A model generated the notes under the pieces. The model was not told the DNA's origin, searched no databases, and saw only the letters and a list, made by a program, of their open reading frames with translations. A DNA stretch of 64,000 nucleotides from Corynebacterium ammoniagenes DSM 20306. GTDB lineage: Bacteria > Actinomycetota > Actinomycetes > Mycobacteriales > Mycobacteriaceae. Position numbers and translations under genes: made by a program. Every line of letters starts with the position of its first letter. The stretch's first letter is position 1. Shown piece after piece: positions 17,883-26,999 of the stretch. The DNA is taken from positions 1,178,001 through 1,242,000 of the forward strand of contig NZ_CP009244.1 of assembly GCF_001941425.1 (NCBI RefSeq), in the 5' to 3' direction.

Positions 17883-18585
17883 TTCTGAGCCACCACAAAG
17901 CAGCTGGGGACTGTTGTGGGAAGCCTTCCTCATCATTGTCCTAGCGTTTGTCTTGCTCATTGGCACCCAAGCGTTTGTCGGCCGGCCTTATGTCATTCCT
18001 TCTGCGTCGATGGAGCCGACCTTGCACGGTTGTGAGGGCTGTACCAATGACCGCATCTTCGTCGAAAAGCTCAGCTACTATTTCTCCGATCCGGACCCAG
18101 GTGACGTGGTGGTCTTTGAAGGCCCAGATGCGTGGAATGTCGGTTTTAGCGTGGACCGTTCCTCTAATGTCATGGTGCGCGGGATGCAAAACCTCGTCGC
18201 TGCCGCAGGACTGCGGCCTAATACCAAAAATATTTTGGTCAAACGCGTCATCGCCACCGAAGGCGATACCGTGCAGTGCCTAGAAGATGACCCTGGCGTG
18301 ATGGTCAATGGCGCAGAGACCAATGACTCTTTTGTTAAATACCCACCAGATATGGAAGTAAGCCCGCAAACCGGCTCGGCAGCCTGCGGTGGGGAATACT
18401 TTGGTCCTCTCACGGTGCCCGAAGATAGCCTTTTTGTCATGGGCGATAACCGCACCAATTCTTTGGATTCGCGGTATCACCTAGGCGATAAGCTTCAAGG
18501 AACCATTCCGGTTTCCAACGTGAAAGGGCGCGTGCGCGCGGTATTTTATCCGAGATTCCACTCTGTACCTTCGGAGACGGTTTAG
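17860..18585 (+). CDS. Signal peptidase I, second tandem copy
   Basis: Paralogue of the preceding gene (241 aa from ATG 17860; a GTG at 17851 would add three residues). It has one N-terminal membrane helix (EAFLIIVLAFVLLIGTQAFV), Ser50 in IPSASMEPTLHG, Lys128 in LVKRVIATEG and MGDNRTNSLDSR, so it should be active. It differs most in the segment between the Ser and Lys motifs and near the C-terminus, which line the substrate-binding surface. It lies inside one unit with the first lepB, rnhB and the DUF2469 gene: overlaps or zero spacing connect all four. Confidence 0.92.
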   Translation: MTQKSKASSEPPQSSWGLLWEAFLIIVLAFVLLIGTQAFVGRPYVIPSASMEPTLHGCEGCTNDRIFVEKLSYYFSDPDPGDVVVFEGPDAWNVGFSVDRSSNVMVRGMQNLVAAAGLRPNTKNILVKRVIATEGDTVQCLEDDPGVMVNGAETNDSFVKYPPDMEVSPQTGSAACGGEYFGPLTVPEDSLFVMGDNRTNSLDSRYHLGDKLQGTIPVSNVKGRVRAVFYPRFHSVPSETV

Positions 18586-19257
18586 GTGCGCAAGCTGGTC
18601 CAAAAGCGCACCTATGAAGTAGCGCTGTCCAAAGCTGGCTTGGGCCCGGTGGCAGGGGTTGATGAAGCAGGCCGCGGTGCGTGCGCAGGTCCGATCACCA
18701 TTGCTGCGTGTATTTTGCCGGAGAAAATCATTCCGAGCCTGGCTACTTTAACCGATAGTAAAAAGTTGTCTGCCAAGCAGCGTGAAGAGCTTTTCCCAGC
18801 CATTCAACGCAACGCTTTGGCTTATTCCATCGTGCACATTGACCCCGGGGACATCGATAAGCACGGCATTCAGCACGCCAATGTCTCCGGCATGCGCCGC
18901 GCAGTGGCACGCCTGGAGGTGCGCCCGCGTTATATCCTCACTGATGCGTTAAAAGTCTCCGGGTTTACCGCGCCGTACTTGCCGGTGGTCGGGGGCGATT
19001 TCGCTATTCGATGCATCGCTGCCGCCTCCGTGCTTGCGAAAGTCTCCCGGGATCACATCATGGAAGAACTCGAGGAAAAGTACCCTGGCTATGGATTGGG
19101 CAAGCACAAAGGATATGGCACCGCGGTGCATACAGAAGCGATTAAGACACTGGGAGCAACTGCGATTCATCGGATGAGTTATTCCAACGTGGCGCACGCG
19201 CATTTGGAGTTCGAAATGACTAAAGTAAACCCCAGCATCGTCGAAGGAGAAAAATAG
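18586..19257 (+). CDS. rnhB: Ribonuclease HII
   Basis: Removes RNA from RNA-DNA hybrids and single ribonucleotides from DNA (223 aa). The acidic active-site residues are in GVDEAGRGACAGP, ILTDALKV and KVSRDHIM; the C-terminal YGLGKHKGYGTAVHTEAI motif is also present. It starts with a GTG immediately after the lepB2 stop codon, with no gap, so it is in the same operon. A short extra tail of about 25 residues follows the core. Confidence 0.95.
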   Translation: MRKLVQKRTYEVALSKAGLGPVAGVDEAGRGACAGPITIAACILPEKIIPSLATLTDSKKLSAKQREELFPAIQRNALAYSIVHIDPGDIDKHGIQHANVSGMRRAVARLEVRPRYILTDALKVSGFTAPYLPVVGGDFAIRCIAAASVLAKVSRDHIMEELEEKYPGYGLGKHKGYGTAVHTEAIKTLGATAIHRMSYSNVAHAHLEFEMTKVNPSIVEGEK

Positions 19258-19562
19258 TGAGCGCTGAAGAACTGGAAAACTACGAGGCAGAAGTTGAGCT
19301 GTCCCTCTACCGCGAATACCGCGACGTGGTTAGCCAGTTTTCCTATGTCGTGGAAACCGAGCGCCGCTTCTACCTCGCTAACGCCGTCAAACTCATCCCG
19401 CATACCAACGGCCCGGATGTGTACTACGAAGTGCGTATGTCAGATGCCTGGGTGTGGGATATGTATAGGTCTGCGCGATTTGTTCGCTATGTGCGCGTGA
19501 TTACCTATAAGGATGTCAACATCGAAGAACTCGACAAACCAGAGTATATTTTGCCTGAGTAA
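19257..19562 (+). CDS. DUF2469 family protein
   Basis: Actinobacteria-specific protein (101 aa) that resembles the gene next to rnhB in mycobacteria (Rv2901c). It is acidic, soluble and begins SAEELENYEAEVELSLYREY with the conserved ETERRFYLANAV and VRVITYKDVNIEELDKPE segments. The GTG start shares one base with the rnhB stop. Function is not known; the constant pairing with rnhB suggests some nucleic-acid connection, which is inference. Confidence 0.9.
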   Translation: MSAEELENYEAEVELSLYREYRDVVSQFSYVVETERRFYLANAVKLIPHTNGPDVYYEVRMSDAWVWDMYRSARFVRYVRVITYKDVNIEELDKPEYILPE

Positions 19563-19581
19563 TCAGCTGTTGCTTCTTATT

Positions 19582-19631
19582 CTGTGGATAACTTCGCCGT
19601 GACGGTGAGTTATCCACAGTTTTGCGTTTTG
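19582..19631 (+). terminator. Intrinsic terminator built from two inverted DnaA boxes
   Basis: A perfect 12-bp inverted repeat (CTGTGGATAACT at 19582-19593, AGTTATCCACAG at 19608-19619) with extra pairing in the loop is followed by TTTTGCGTTTTG. It ends the lepB-rnhB-DUF2469 unit. Each arm contains the exact DnaA consensus TTATCCACA, one on each strand. Confidence 0.75.
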
Positions 19632-19693
19632 TAGATGTATCACTCATTGAGTTCCAGCCTTGTGCTGCCGGAAACTGGATTTGACCAGTAAAT

Positions 19694-20071
19694 ATGGCAA
19701 CACGAAAGAATTCAATGATTAATAAAACCACCAGAAAATCAGCCTTAGGAAAACGCGGGGAACGATTCGCCGCCGATTATTATCGCTCGCGCGGGGCGGA
19801 AGTCATTGCCGCGAATGTGAATTACGCAGTGGGCGAAATTGACCTCATTGTCCGCGAAAACAACGTCTTTGTCTTCGTGGAAGTCAAGACTCGGACCACC
19901 GCTGCCTATGGAATTGCTGAAGCCGTCACTCCACGCAAAATGGCGCGCATGCGAAAAGCTGCGGTGCAGTGGCTTAATGGCCGGCCCTTGTCGGAAGTCC
20001 GCTTTGATGTCATCGCATTGCAAGTTAAGGGCATGTCCTTTGAGCTCGAACATTTCGAAGCGGTGAGCTAG
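19694..20071 (+). CDS. YraN family (UPF0102) nuclease-like protein
   Basis: Small protein (125 aa) of the YraN family, which has a restriction-endonuclease-like fold: GKRGERFAADYYRSRGAEVIA, then VGEIDLIVRENNVFVFVEVKTR with the Asp...Glu-x-Lys catalytic pattern. Its function is not established; the usual neighbourhood is, as here, a comM/dprA cluster for DNA uptake or recombination. The ATG at 19694 has no clear ribosome-binding site; the second ATG at 19715 is a possible alternative. It abuts the next gene directly. Confidence 0.88.
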   Translation: MATRKNSMINKTTRKSALGKRGERFAADYYRSRGAEVIAANVNYAVGEIDLIVRENNVFVFVEVKTRTTAAYGIAEAVTPRKMARMRKAAVQWLNGRPLSEVRFDVIALQVKGMSFELEHFEAVS

Positions 20072-21622
20072 GTGGCTTTAGCATCATGTAAGACCTTCGC
20101 TTTAGAAGGCGTCATCGCGCACATCGTAGACATTGAAGCGAATATCGGGCCCGGACTGCCGGGTATCCACGTGGTGGGGCGAACCGATACCGCCATTAGT
20201 GAATCCCGTCAGCGCATTAAGACCGCCATTATCAATTCCAAATTATCGTGGCCGAAAACCAAGATCGTGGTCTCGCTTTCTCCCGCATCTTTGCCAAAGT
20301 CTGGCTCGCATTTTGACCTCCCCTTGGCCGTGGCCATCTTATTGGCCGGCATGCAGGCTCAAGATGAGCAATTAGCTGCCGATGGCTATGCCACCTGGGG
20401 TACTGAATCCTTTGCAGAGAAAATCGCCAACACGCTTTTTCTTGGAGAGCTCGGACTCGATGGCAGTATTCGTCCAGTGCCAGGGCTGTTATCGGCCACG
20501 GTGGCAGCCCATAAACAAGGCTTTCGCACGCTAGTTATTCCACCTGGAAATGCCGCTGAGGCACAACTTGTCAAAGACGTCCGGGTTCTTATCGCGCACA
20601 ACCTACGTGAAGTATTTGACTGGCTGCGCGGCACGGCGGTTCTTAAAACTCCGTCCCATGAGCCGCCACCTCCGCGCCAGCAGCTTATGGACTTCGCAGA
20701 AATCGCGGGCCAGCACGAAGCGAAATTTGCCGTAGAAGTAGCAGCCGCCGGCGGGCACCATTTGATGATGATCGGCCCGCCCGGCTCCGGAAAATCCATG
20801 CTTGCCGCGCGCATCCCGTCCATCCTGCCGGAGCTGAGCACGGCGCAATCTGTGGAATCCACGGCTATTCATTCCCTTGCTGGGGCGATGGGCAATGTCA
20901 TCGCACATGCGCCGTTTATCTCCCCGCATGCCTCGCTGTCACGTCCAGCACTACTTGGCGGTGGTTATGGCAACCCACGCCCCGGGGCAGTAAGTCTTGC
21001 GCACAATGGGGTGTTGTTTTTAGATGAAGCCAGTGAAATCTCCCCAGCTGTTCTCGATGGCCTGCGCGCACCTTTAGAAGACGGCGAAGTCCGCCTTGCC
21101 CGTGCCCAACGAGAAATTACCTACCCCGCTAGATTTCAGTTGGTCATGGCCGCTAACCCTTGCCGGTGTGCTGCCGAAGATCCCTCCAAGTGCGTGTGCC
21201 GGTCTACCGCGCGACAAGACTACTTGCGCAATATCTCCGGCCCATTGCGCGACCGCTTGGATATCGTGTTGGAATTGTCCAGCCAACAAGCGCTATTGCA
21301 CACCACGGATGAAGAATCGTCCGCAACCATTGCCGCCCGTGTGACCCTTGCTCGCGAAAGAGCGGCCTATCGCTGGAAAACTCACGGGTTATCAGTAGTC
21401 CACAATGCGGCCATGCCGTCGACATATCTTCGCCGACACTGCGCGGCCGATGAAACCGCGATGGCACTAGTCAGCGCTTATCTCGCCGAAGGGCAACTAT
21501 CTCAACGCGGAGTAGACCGCTGCCTGAAACTGGCGTGGACCTTGTGCGACTTAGAGGGCGAAGACTCCCCAGGTTTGGACCACATTGCACAAGCCTTGAG
21601 TCTGCGCGGGGAGGGGTTTTAG
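20072..21622 (+). CDS. YifB/ComM-like Mg-chelatase family AAA+ ATPase
   Basis: ComM homologue (516 aa). An N-terminal Lon-like domain (LPGIHVVGRTDTAISESRQR, LSPASLPKSGSHFDLPLA) is followed by an AAA+ module with Walker A GPPGSGKSM, Walker B LFLDEASEI and sensor region PLRDRLDIVLEL. The Cys-rich loop NPCRCAAEDPSKCVC is a likely metal site. ComM is a hexameric helicase that promotes branch migration in natural transformation; the family also occurs where competence is not known. The GTG start follows the yraN stop directly, and the next gene, dprA, begins right after this stop. Confidence 0.92.
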   Translation: MALASCKTFALEGVIAHIVDIEANIGPGLPGIHVVGRTDTAISESRQRIKTAIINSKLSWPKTKIVVSLSPASLPKSGSHFDLPLAVAILLAGMQAQDEQLAADGYATWGTESFAEKIANTLFLGELGLDGSIRPVPGLLSATVAAHKQGFRTLVIPPGNAAEAQLVKDVRVLIAHNLREVFDWLRGTAVLKTPSHEPPPPRQQLMDFAEIAGQHEAKFAVEVAAAGGHHLMMIGPPGSGKSMLAARIPSILPELSTAQSVESTAIHSLAGAMGNVIAHAPFISPHASLSRPALLGGGYGNPRPGAVSLAHNGVLFLDEASEISPAVLDGLRAPLEDGEVRLARAQREITYPARFQLVMAANPCRCAAEDPSKCVCRSTARQDYLRNISGPLRDRLDIVLELSSQQALLHTTDEESSATIAARVTLARERAAYRWKTHGLSVVHNAAMPSTYLRRHCAADETAMALVSAYLAEGQLSQRGVDRCLKLAWTLCDLEGEDSPGLDHIAQALSLRGEGF

Positions 21623-22786
21623 ATGTTTCTCAATGACACACCGGAACAAGCCTGGGTGTATATCAACCGCGTCGTTGAACCACCCTCACGAAACCTCGCG
21701 AACTTACTTGTCGAACACCCAGTAGAGAAGGTGGCCCATGGCATCTACCACCAGGAGGCTTGGGTAGGCCCTCTGTTGCAGGAATCCGCCGCGCGCCGGG
21801 ACTGGTTGCGCCAACAAGAAGACCTCGACACCATTGAGCAGGTCGGTGCTCGTCTTATCACCCCAGATAGTGCCGAATGGCCCGACTTCGACTCGGCTTT
21901 TAGGTTTTATGACAACTCAGAAGCCCCAGCCACCTTTGGTAAAGAAGCCATCGCCCCGCAATGTCTGTGGGTTAAAGGACGGCCACTGAAAGAAACAGTA
22001 GCGCAATCTGTCGCCGTCGTCGGCACGCGAGCGATCACCCCGTATGGCACCCAAGCAACCCGAAAGGTGGTCGCTGACTTAGCCAAACACCAATGGACCA
22101 TCGTCTCCGGTGGTGCACTCGGGGTTGATACCGTCGCTCACGGCGCAGCCTTGGAGATGCAAACTCCTACCGTTGCGGTTGCCGCATGTGGCATTGATTA
22201 TGACTATCCCGCGCGTAACGCCCCGCTTTTTGAGCGCATTGCCCGCACCGGCACTATCGTCAGCGAATTCGCGCCGGGCACCACGCCGCAACGACACCGC
22301 TTTCTCTCGCGCAATCGCCTCGTGGCAGCAATGACCGCAGGCACCGTGGTCGTCGAAGCAGCTTTTCGCTCTGGAGCGCTCAATACTCTCAATTGGGCAG
22401 AAGCATTGGGGAAGGTCACCATGGCGGTACCCGGGCCGATTACTACTCCTGGCTCGCTGGGCTGTCACCAAAGAATCCAAGAAGGACGAGCTCAGTTGGT
22501 AGCCAGTGGGGAAGAGGTACGCGAACTTATCAGCCGGGTTGGTGATGCCGATGCCGGGGCGCAGTATGAGCTGGACTTTGCAGCGAACCCCGTGCAGGCA
22601 CTGTCGCGAAATGAGCTCAAAGTCTACGACGCAGTTCCGCTTCACGATGGCCATACCGCCGAAGACATTGCCCGCGACGCCGGAATGCGCATCCCGTTGG
22701 TAGTTCACTTGCTGGTGGTCTTAGAAAAGCACACGCTTATTCGCAGGGAAGGAAAAAGGTGGATTAAACTCTTAAACCATGAGTAG
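21623..22786 (+). CDS. dprA: DNA-processing protein DprA
   Basis: DprA/Smf protein (387 aa), which binds incoming single-stranded DNA and loads RecA. The Rossmann-like core has VVGTRAITPYGTQATRKV, TIVSGGALGVDTVAHGAAL and FLSRNRLVAAMTAGTVVVEA; a C-terminal winged helix (DGHTAEDIARDAGMRI) is present. It sits in a tight yraN-yifB-dprA-xerC string; the xerC start overlaps its end by 8 nt. Whether this organism is competent cannot be told from here. Confidence 0.94.
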   Translation: MFLNDTPEQAWVYINRVVEPPSRNLANLLVEHPVEKVAHGIYHQEAWVGPLLQESAARRDWLRQQEDLDTIEQVGARLITPDSAEWPDFDSAFRFYDNSEAPATFGKEAIAPQCLWVKGRPLKETVAQSVAVVGTRAITPYGTQATRKVVADLAKHQWTIVSGGALGVDTVAHGAALEMQTPTVAVAACGIDYDYPARNAPLFERIARTGTIVSEFAPGTTPQRHRFLSRNRLVAAMTAGTVVVEAAFRSGALNTLNWAEALGKVTMAVPGPITTPGSLGCHQRIQEGRAQLVASGEEVRELISRVGDADAGAQYELDFAANPVQALSRNELKVYDAVPLHDGHTAEDIARDAGMRIPLVVHLLVVLEKHTLIRREGKRWIKLLNHE

Positions 22787-23639
22787 TTCTCAAATGGTGG
22801 AAGCTATCTACGACTTCGCCGAGCACCAACGGTATGTGCTCGGCAGGTCTGAAGCGACCATCAAAGGCTATACCTCAGACCTGCTCGACTTGGCACAAAC
22901 CACAGAAGACTTTGCTTCCTTTAACCTCGCGCACCTGCGCAGTTGGCTCGCCTCAGCTGTAGCAGCGGGCAAAGCTCGCTCCACGCTGGCACGGCGCACC
23001 GCTGCGGCTAAAGCCTTTTCTACCTGGGCGGTGAAACAGGGATACCTGCGCACCGATGAAGCAGCCAAGCTTTCGACCCCCAAAGTCCCGAAGCAGCTGC
23101 CGAAAGTCCTGAACGAACAAGAAGCAGCCACGGCGATGGGAAATGCCCATTCCGTCGACGAGCTCCATTCCTTGCGTGATGCCGCAATGCTGGAATTGCT
23201 CTATGCCACAGGGATGCGCGTCTCGGAGCTGACGGGCATCGATCTGTCAGACATAGACTCGTCTCGGCAAACCATCCGCGTCTTGGGCAAGGGAAATAAA
23301 CAACGCGTCGTTCCCTACGGGCAAGCCGCGCAAAAGGCACTCGATCTGTGGCTGGCGCGCCGGGCTGAGATGGCGAAGGACCCATCTGCGTTATTCGTGG
23401 GCACCCGTGGTGGGCGCATCGATCAGCGCCAGGTGCGTCGCGTCGTGGAAGCTGCCGGGCAGGTCTCACCGCACGCGCTGCGCCACTCCGCAGCCACGCA
23501 CATGCTCGAAGGCGGGGCAGATTTACGCGTGGTGCAAGAATTACTGGGCCATTCCTCGTTGCAAACCACGCAGGTGTACACGCACGTGACGTCTGAACGG
23601 CTCAAGAAAGTCTTTAATCAAGCTCATCCACGGGCTTAA
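22779..23639 (+). CDS. xerC: Tyrosine recombinase XerC
   Basis: Site-specific recombinase (286 aa) that, with XerD, resolves chromosome dimers at dif. N-terminal SAM-like DNA-binding domain, then the catalytic domain with Arg in YATGMRVSELTG, Lys in LGKGNKQRVVPY, HALRHSAATHM, LLGHSSLQTTQVYTHV, where the last Tyr is the nucleophile. All six residues are seen. Its end overlaps the convergent M23 peptidase gene by 26 nt. Confidence 0.93.
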   Translation: MSSSQMVEAIYDFAEHQRYVLGRSEATIKGYTSDLLDLAQTTEDFASFNLAHLRSWLASAVAAGKARSTLARRTAAAKAFSTWAVKQGYLRTDEAAKLSTPKVPKQLPKVLNEQEAATAMGNAHSVDELHSLRDAAMLELLYATGMRVSELTGIDLSDIDSSRQTIRVLGKGNKQRVVPYGQAAQKALDLWLARRAEMAKDPSALFVGTRGGRIDQRQVRRVVEAAGQVSPHALRHSAATHMLEGGADLRVVQELLGHSSLQTTQVYTHVTSERLKKVFNQAHPRA

Positions 23640-24066
23640 GGCGGATAGTCGGAGTCAGCAACGACAGCGGGTTCATATATTGGTCTTTGCCCGTTCTAGC
23701 ACCCCAATGAAGCCCTGGGGCATCATCGAAGGGATGTCCCAGCTTGCCGATGACATCGCCTTCCCGAACTACCTCACCCTGGCTGACCCACCCGTGTACT
23801 GGTTGATACGTGGTTCTAATCTCCTCATGCTGAATGGAGACAGTCGGGGTTCCGGCGACCACGCCCACAAACGCCACCGTCCCATCGCCGGCAGCGAGTA
23901 CTTCTTCGCCAATGTCTAGGCGAAGATCCACTCCACGGTGCCCGGGCAACCAGTTTTGTGCCGGTGGGTCATACGGGCGCAGCACACCGCTGGCGTATGA
24001 CGCACCAGTAGTGGGATCCACCCATGCAAGTAGTAAAGGGACTAATAACAGCCAGCATTTCCTCAT
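23614..24066 (-). CDS. Secreted M23 family metallopeptidase
   Basis: Small LytM-type peptidase (150 aa) beginning with a signal peptide (MRKCWLLLVPLLLAWVDPTTGASYA). The zinc-binding pattern is H-x3-D in GHRGVDLRL and the later His in GLHWGART. Such enzymes cleave peptidoglycan cross-bridges or act as non-catalytic regulators. The start is placed at 24066 (AAGG just upstream); the longer frame to 24096 adds residues before the signal peptide. It is divergent from rpsB. Confidence 0.85.
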   Translation of the reverse strand: MRKCWLLLVPLLLAWVDPTTGASYASGVLRPYDPPAQNWLPGHRGVDLRLDIGEEVLAAGDGTVAFVGVVAGTPTVSIQHEEIRTTYQPVHGWVSQGEVVREGDVIGKLGHPFDDAPGLHWGARTGKDQYMNPLSLLTPTIRLKPVDELD

Positions 24067-24382
24067 GGCCTTAATTCTTGTGTGCAACAGTGGCAAGGGT
24101 CTAGGGGAGCATCGACAAGCACTGCGAAGTTGTGGAGAACTTGGCCTAGTTGTTTATGCTTCACCAAAAAATTGTGGACAGAGCGCATGTCGGTTTGATA
24201 AGCGGGGTAGTTCTGTCTAGACTCAGGCGTGCAGTGTGTCAAGAACATGCTGACTTCGCGCGGCGAAGACAACTCATCGACAAGGTCCCTTAACCGGGTG
24301 TTGATTGGGATAGCTTCGCAGCCAGGGTGCGGCAAAACCGCACAAATAATTGTACAAAACCGAAACTGAAAGCGAGCGAAAC
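24067..24382. promoter_or_regulatory. 316-bp region before rpsB
   Basis: No gene is apparent. It holds the promoter of the M23 gene (not resolved), the rpsB promoter (24195-24223) and a ~150-nt rpsB leader. The leader ends with a 6-bp hairpin GTGCGG/CCGCAC (24327-24343), 39 nt before the rpsB start. Leaders of rpsB are autoregulated by S2 in other bacteria; that is not shown here. Confidence 0.55.
24195..24223 (+). promoter_or_regulatory. rpsB promoter
   Basis: TTGATA (24195-24200), a 17-bp spacer and TAGACT (24218-24223) form a good vegetative promoter. Confidence 0.65.
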
Positions 24383-25180
24383 ATGGCAGTTGTAACCATG
24401 CGCGAGCTCCTCGACGCTGGTGTGCACTTTGGTCACCAGACCCGTCGTTGGAACCCAAAGATGCGTCGTCATATCTTCACTGATCGCAACGGCATCTACA
24501 TCATTGACTTGCAGCAGACCCTGACCTACATCGATGAAGCATTCGAGTTCGTCAAGGAAACCGTTGCTCACGGCGGTACCGTTTTGTTTGTTGGTACCAA
24601 AAAGCAGGCTCAGGAAGCAGTTGCTGAAGAAGCAACTCGCGTTGGCATGCCATATGTCAACCACCGTTGGTTGGGCGGCATGCTCACCAACTTCCAGACT
24701 GTTTCCAAGCGTCTGAAGCGCATGAAGGAACTTCAGGCAATGGACCAGGCTGAGGACGGCTACAAGGGCCGCACCAAGAAGGAAGTTCTCATGCTGACCC
24801 GTGAGCGCACCAAGTTGGAGCGTGTTCTCGGTGGCATCTCTGAGATGACCAAGGCTCCATCCGCACTGTGGATTGTTGATACCAACAAGGAGCACATTGC
24901 TGTTGCTGAGGCGCACAAGCTGAACATTCCAGTTGTCGCTATCTTGGACACCAACTGTGACCCAGATGACGTCAACTTCCCAATCCCAGGCAACGATGAC
25001 GCTATCCGCGCAACCAAGTTGCTGACCGGCATCATCGCAACCGCTGTCGACGAGGGCAAGAAGTCCCGCGAAGAGCGTCAGTTGGCTGCAGCTAAGGAAG
25101 CTGCCGGCGACACCGCTGAGAAGGACGAGCGCGACGCAGCTGAGGCTGCGGCAGAGTCCGACCCAGCATCAGCTGAATAA
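24383..25180 (+). CDS. rpsB: 30S ribosomal protein S2
   Basis: S2 (265 aa) binds the 30S head-body junction and recruits S1-type contacts. Start at ATG 24383: [21 protein letters not shown] is the family N-terminus, and the 11 upstream in-frame codons are excluded. Conserved [32 protein letters not shown] and [21 protein letters not shown] are intact; the tail is Ala/Glu-rich. tsf follows, the usual partner, but with a hairpin and possible promoter between them. Confidence 0.97.
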   Translation: MAVVTMRELLDAGVHFGHQTRRWNPKMRRHIFTDRNGIYIIDLQQTLTYIDEAFEFVKETVAHGGTVLFVGTKKQAQEAVAEEATRVGMPYVNHRWLGGMLTNFQTVSKRLKRMKELQAMDQAEDGYKGRTKKEVLMLTRERTKLERVLGGISEMTKAPSALWIVDTNKEHIAVAEAHKLNIPVVAILDTNCDPDDVNFPIPGNDDAIRATKLLTGIIATAVDEGKKSREERQLAAAKEAAGDTAEKDERDAAEAAAESDPASAE

Positions 25181-25193
25181 GCTTATGTGACTT

Positions 25194-25230
25194 GCCCCCG
25201 TGCCGAGTACGGTGACGGGGGCTTGTTGTT
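25194..25230 (+). terminator. Hairpin after rpsB, probable terminator
   Basis: Stem GCCCCCGT (25194-25201) with ACGGGGGC (25215-25222), plus a few inner pairs, is followed by TTGTTGTT. The T-run is interrupted, so termination may be partial, letting some transcription continue into tsf. Confidence 0.6.
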
Positions 25231-25312
25231 GACATAGCCGACAGATCTTACAAAAATCGGCTACGCTATTTTCTGAACATTGTTTGATTAAACAAGGAGG
25301 ATCGCCCCGACT

Positions 25313-26125
25313 ATGGCGAACTACACTGCTGCTGATGTAAAGGCACTGCGCGAAACCACCGGCTCCGGCATGCTCGACTGCAAGAAGGCTCTGGAAGAAG
25401 CAGGCGGAGACTACGACAAGGCTGTCGAGATTCTGCGCATCAAGGGCGCAAAGTCCGTTTCCAAGCGTGCAGACCGCGAAGCAACCGAAGGTCTCGTTGC
25501 TGTTTCCGGCAACACCATGATCGAGATCAACTGCGAAACTGACTTCGTTGCTAAGAACGCTGATTTCCGCGCTTTCGCTGACAAGATTGCTGAAGCAGCT
25601 GCTGCTGCAAAGGCAAACTCGGCAGAAGAGCTCAACGCCGTTCAGGTTGATGGCAAGGACGTTGCCACCTTGATCGACGAAGAGTCCGCAAAGATCGGCG
25701 AGAAGCTGCAGGCACGTCGTGCAGTGACCATCGACGGCGACAATGTTGCTGTCTACCTGCACCAGCGCTCCGCTGACTTGCCACCTGCAGTTGGCGTTCT
25801 GGTTTCCTACGAAGGTGACGCAGAAGCAGCTCGTGCAGTTGCAATGCAGGTCGCTGCGATGAAGGCAGAGTACTTGACCCGCGAAAACGTTCCAGCTGAC
25901 GTCGTTGAGAAGGAACGCGAAATTGCTGAGGCAACCACTCGTGAAGAGGGCAAGCCAGAAGCTGCACTTCCAAAGATTGTTGAAGGTCGTCTCAACGGCT
26001 TCTACAAGTCCATCGTCTTGCTGGAGCAGGCTGCTTTGTCTGATTCCAAGAAGACCGTGAAGCAGGTTGCTGAAGAAGCTGGCACCACCATCACCGGCTT
26101 CGAGCGCTTTGAGGTTGGCGCTTAA
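25313..26125 (+). CDS. tsf: Elongation factor Ts
   Basis: Nucleotide exchange factor for EF-Tu (270 aa). The start is ATG with AAGGAGG. The N-terminal UBA-like domain ends in the exchange motif [22 protein letters not shown]; later [15 protein letters not shown] is present. A strong terminator follows. Confidence 0.97.
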   Translation: MANYTAADVKALRETTGSGMLDCKKALEEAGGDYDKAVEILRIKGAKSVSKRADREATEGLVAVSGNTMIEINCETDFVAKNADFRAFADKIAEAAAAAKANSAEELNAVQVDGKDVATLIDEESAKIGEKLQARRAVTIDGDNVAVYLHQRSADLPPAVGVLVSYEGDAEAARAVAMQVAAMKAEYLTRENVPADVVEKEREIAEATTREEGKPEAALPKIVEGRLNGFYKSIVLLEQAALSDSKKTVKQVAEEAGTTITGFERFEVGA

Positions 26126-26147
26126 GAAAGTCACTCATGTGATATCA

Positions 26148-26179
26148 AAAACCCGGCCAGACGCCTGGCCGGGTTTTTG
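26148..26179 (+). terminator. Intrinsic terminator after tsf
   Basis: A 12-bp stem, AAACCCGGCCAG-like arm against CTGGCCGGGTTT with a 4-nt loop, then TTTTTG. It is clear and strong. Confidence 0.9.
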
Positions 26180-26234
26180 TATGCCTAATGTAAGATAGAA
26201 CAGACTCGAAATCACCATCAAGGAGACGTATCCC

Positions 26235-26960
26235 GTGACCACTGAAAGCCGTCGTACAGCCTATAAGCGCGTGATGTTAAAGCTGGGCGGTGAAATGTTC
26301 GGCGGTGGGCAAGTCGGCATTGATCCGGATGTTGTAGAAAATGTAGCTCGTCAGATTGCAGAAATTGCTCGCTCCGGCACCGAGGTAGCAGTGGTGATTG
26401 GCGGCGGCAATTTCTTCCGTGGCGCAGAGCTGTCCCAGCGTGGCATGGACCGCGCCCGCTCTGACTACATGGGCATGCTCGGCACCGTAATGAATTGCTT
26501 GGCTTTGCAGGACTTCCTCGGCCAGCTAGACGTCGACTGCCGCGTTCAGACTTCCATCAATATGGCACAGGTTGCGGAGCCATACTTGCCGCTGCGCGCT
26601 GAGCGTCACCTCGAAAAGGGGCGCGTTGTCATCTTTGGTGCTGGCATGGGCATGCCATTTTTCTCCACCGACACCACCGCAGCACAGCGCGCGCTGGAAA
26701 TCGGGTGTGAGGTCCTGTTCTTGGCGAAGGGCGTAGATGGCGTGTACTCCGATGATCCACGCTCGAACCCGGATGCGGAGCTTTATGATGAAATTACTCC
26801 ACGTCAGGTCATCGAACGCGGGCTGAAGGTCGCTGACGCTACCGCGTTTAGCTTGTGCATGGACAATAATATGCCGATTTTGGTGTTCAATTTGCTCACG
26901 GAGGGCAATATCGCGCGCGCCGTCAACGGTGAGCGCATTGGTACCTTGGTTCAGTCTTAG
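26235..26960 (+). CDS. pyrH: Uridylate kinase
   Basis: Hexameric bacterial UMP kinase (241 aa) that makes UDP from UMP and ATP. Motifs: [58 protein letters not shown] and [14 protein letters not shown]. The start is GTG with AAGGAG about 11 nt upstream. It forms a unit with frr (39 bp gap). Confidence 0.96.
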   Translation: MTTESRRTAYKRVMLKLGGEMFGGGQVGIDPDVVENVARQIAEIARSGTEVAVVIGGGNFFRGAELSQRGMDRARSDYMGMLGTVMNCLALQDFLGQLDVDCRVQTSINMAQVAEPYLPLRAERHLEKGRVVIFGAGMGMPFFSTDTTAAQRALEIGCEVLFLAKGVDGVYSDDPRSNPDAELYDEITPRQVIERGLKVADATAFSLCMDNNMPILVFNLLTEGNIARAVNGERIGTLVQS

Positions 26961-26999
26961 TCTGCTACATTGAATTCGAATTAATAAGGAGATCACATC

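Noticed and set aside
19582..19631. Replication origin or oriC fragment
   Set aside because: Only two DnaA boxes, forming a terminator stem; no dnaA/dnaN genes, no AT-rich unwinding region or box cluster.
21623..23639. dprA-xerC cluster as a defence island or integrative element
   Set aside because: yraN-yifB-dprA-xerC is a usual chromosomal order in actinobacteria, and no attachment repeats or cargo genes are present.
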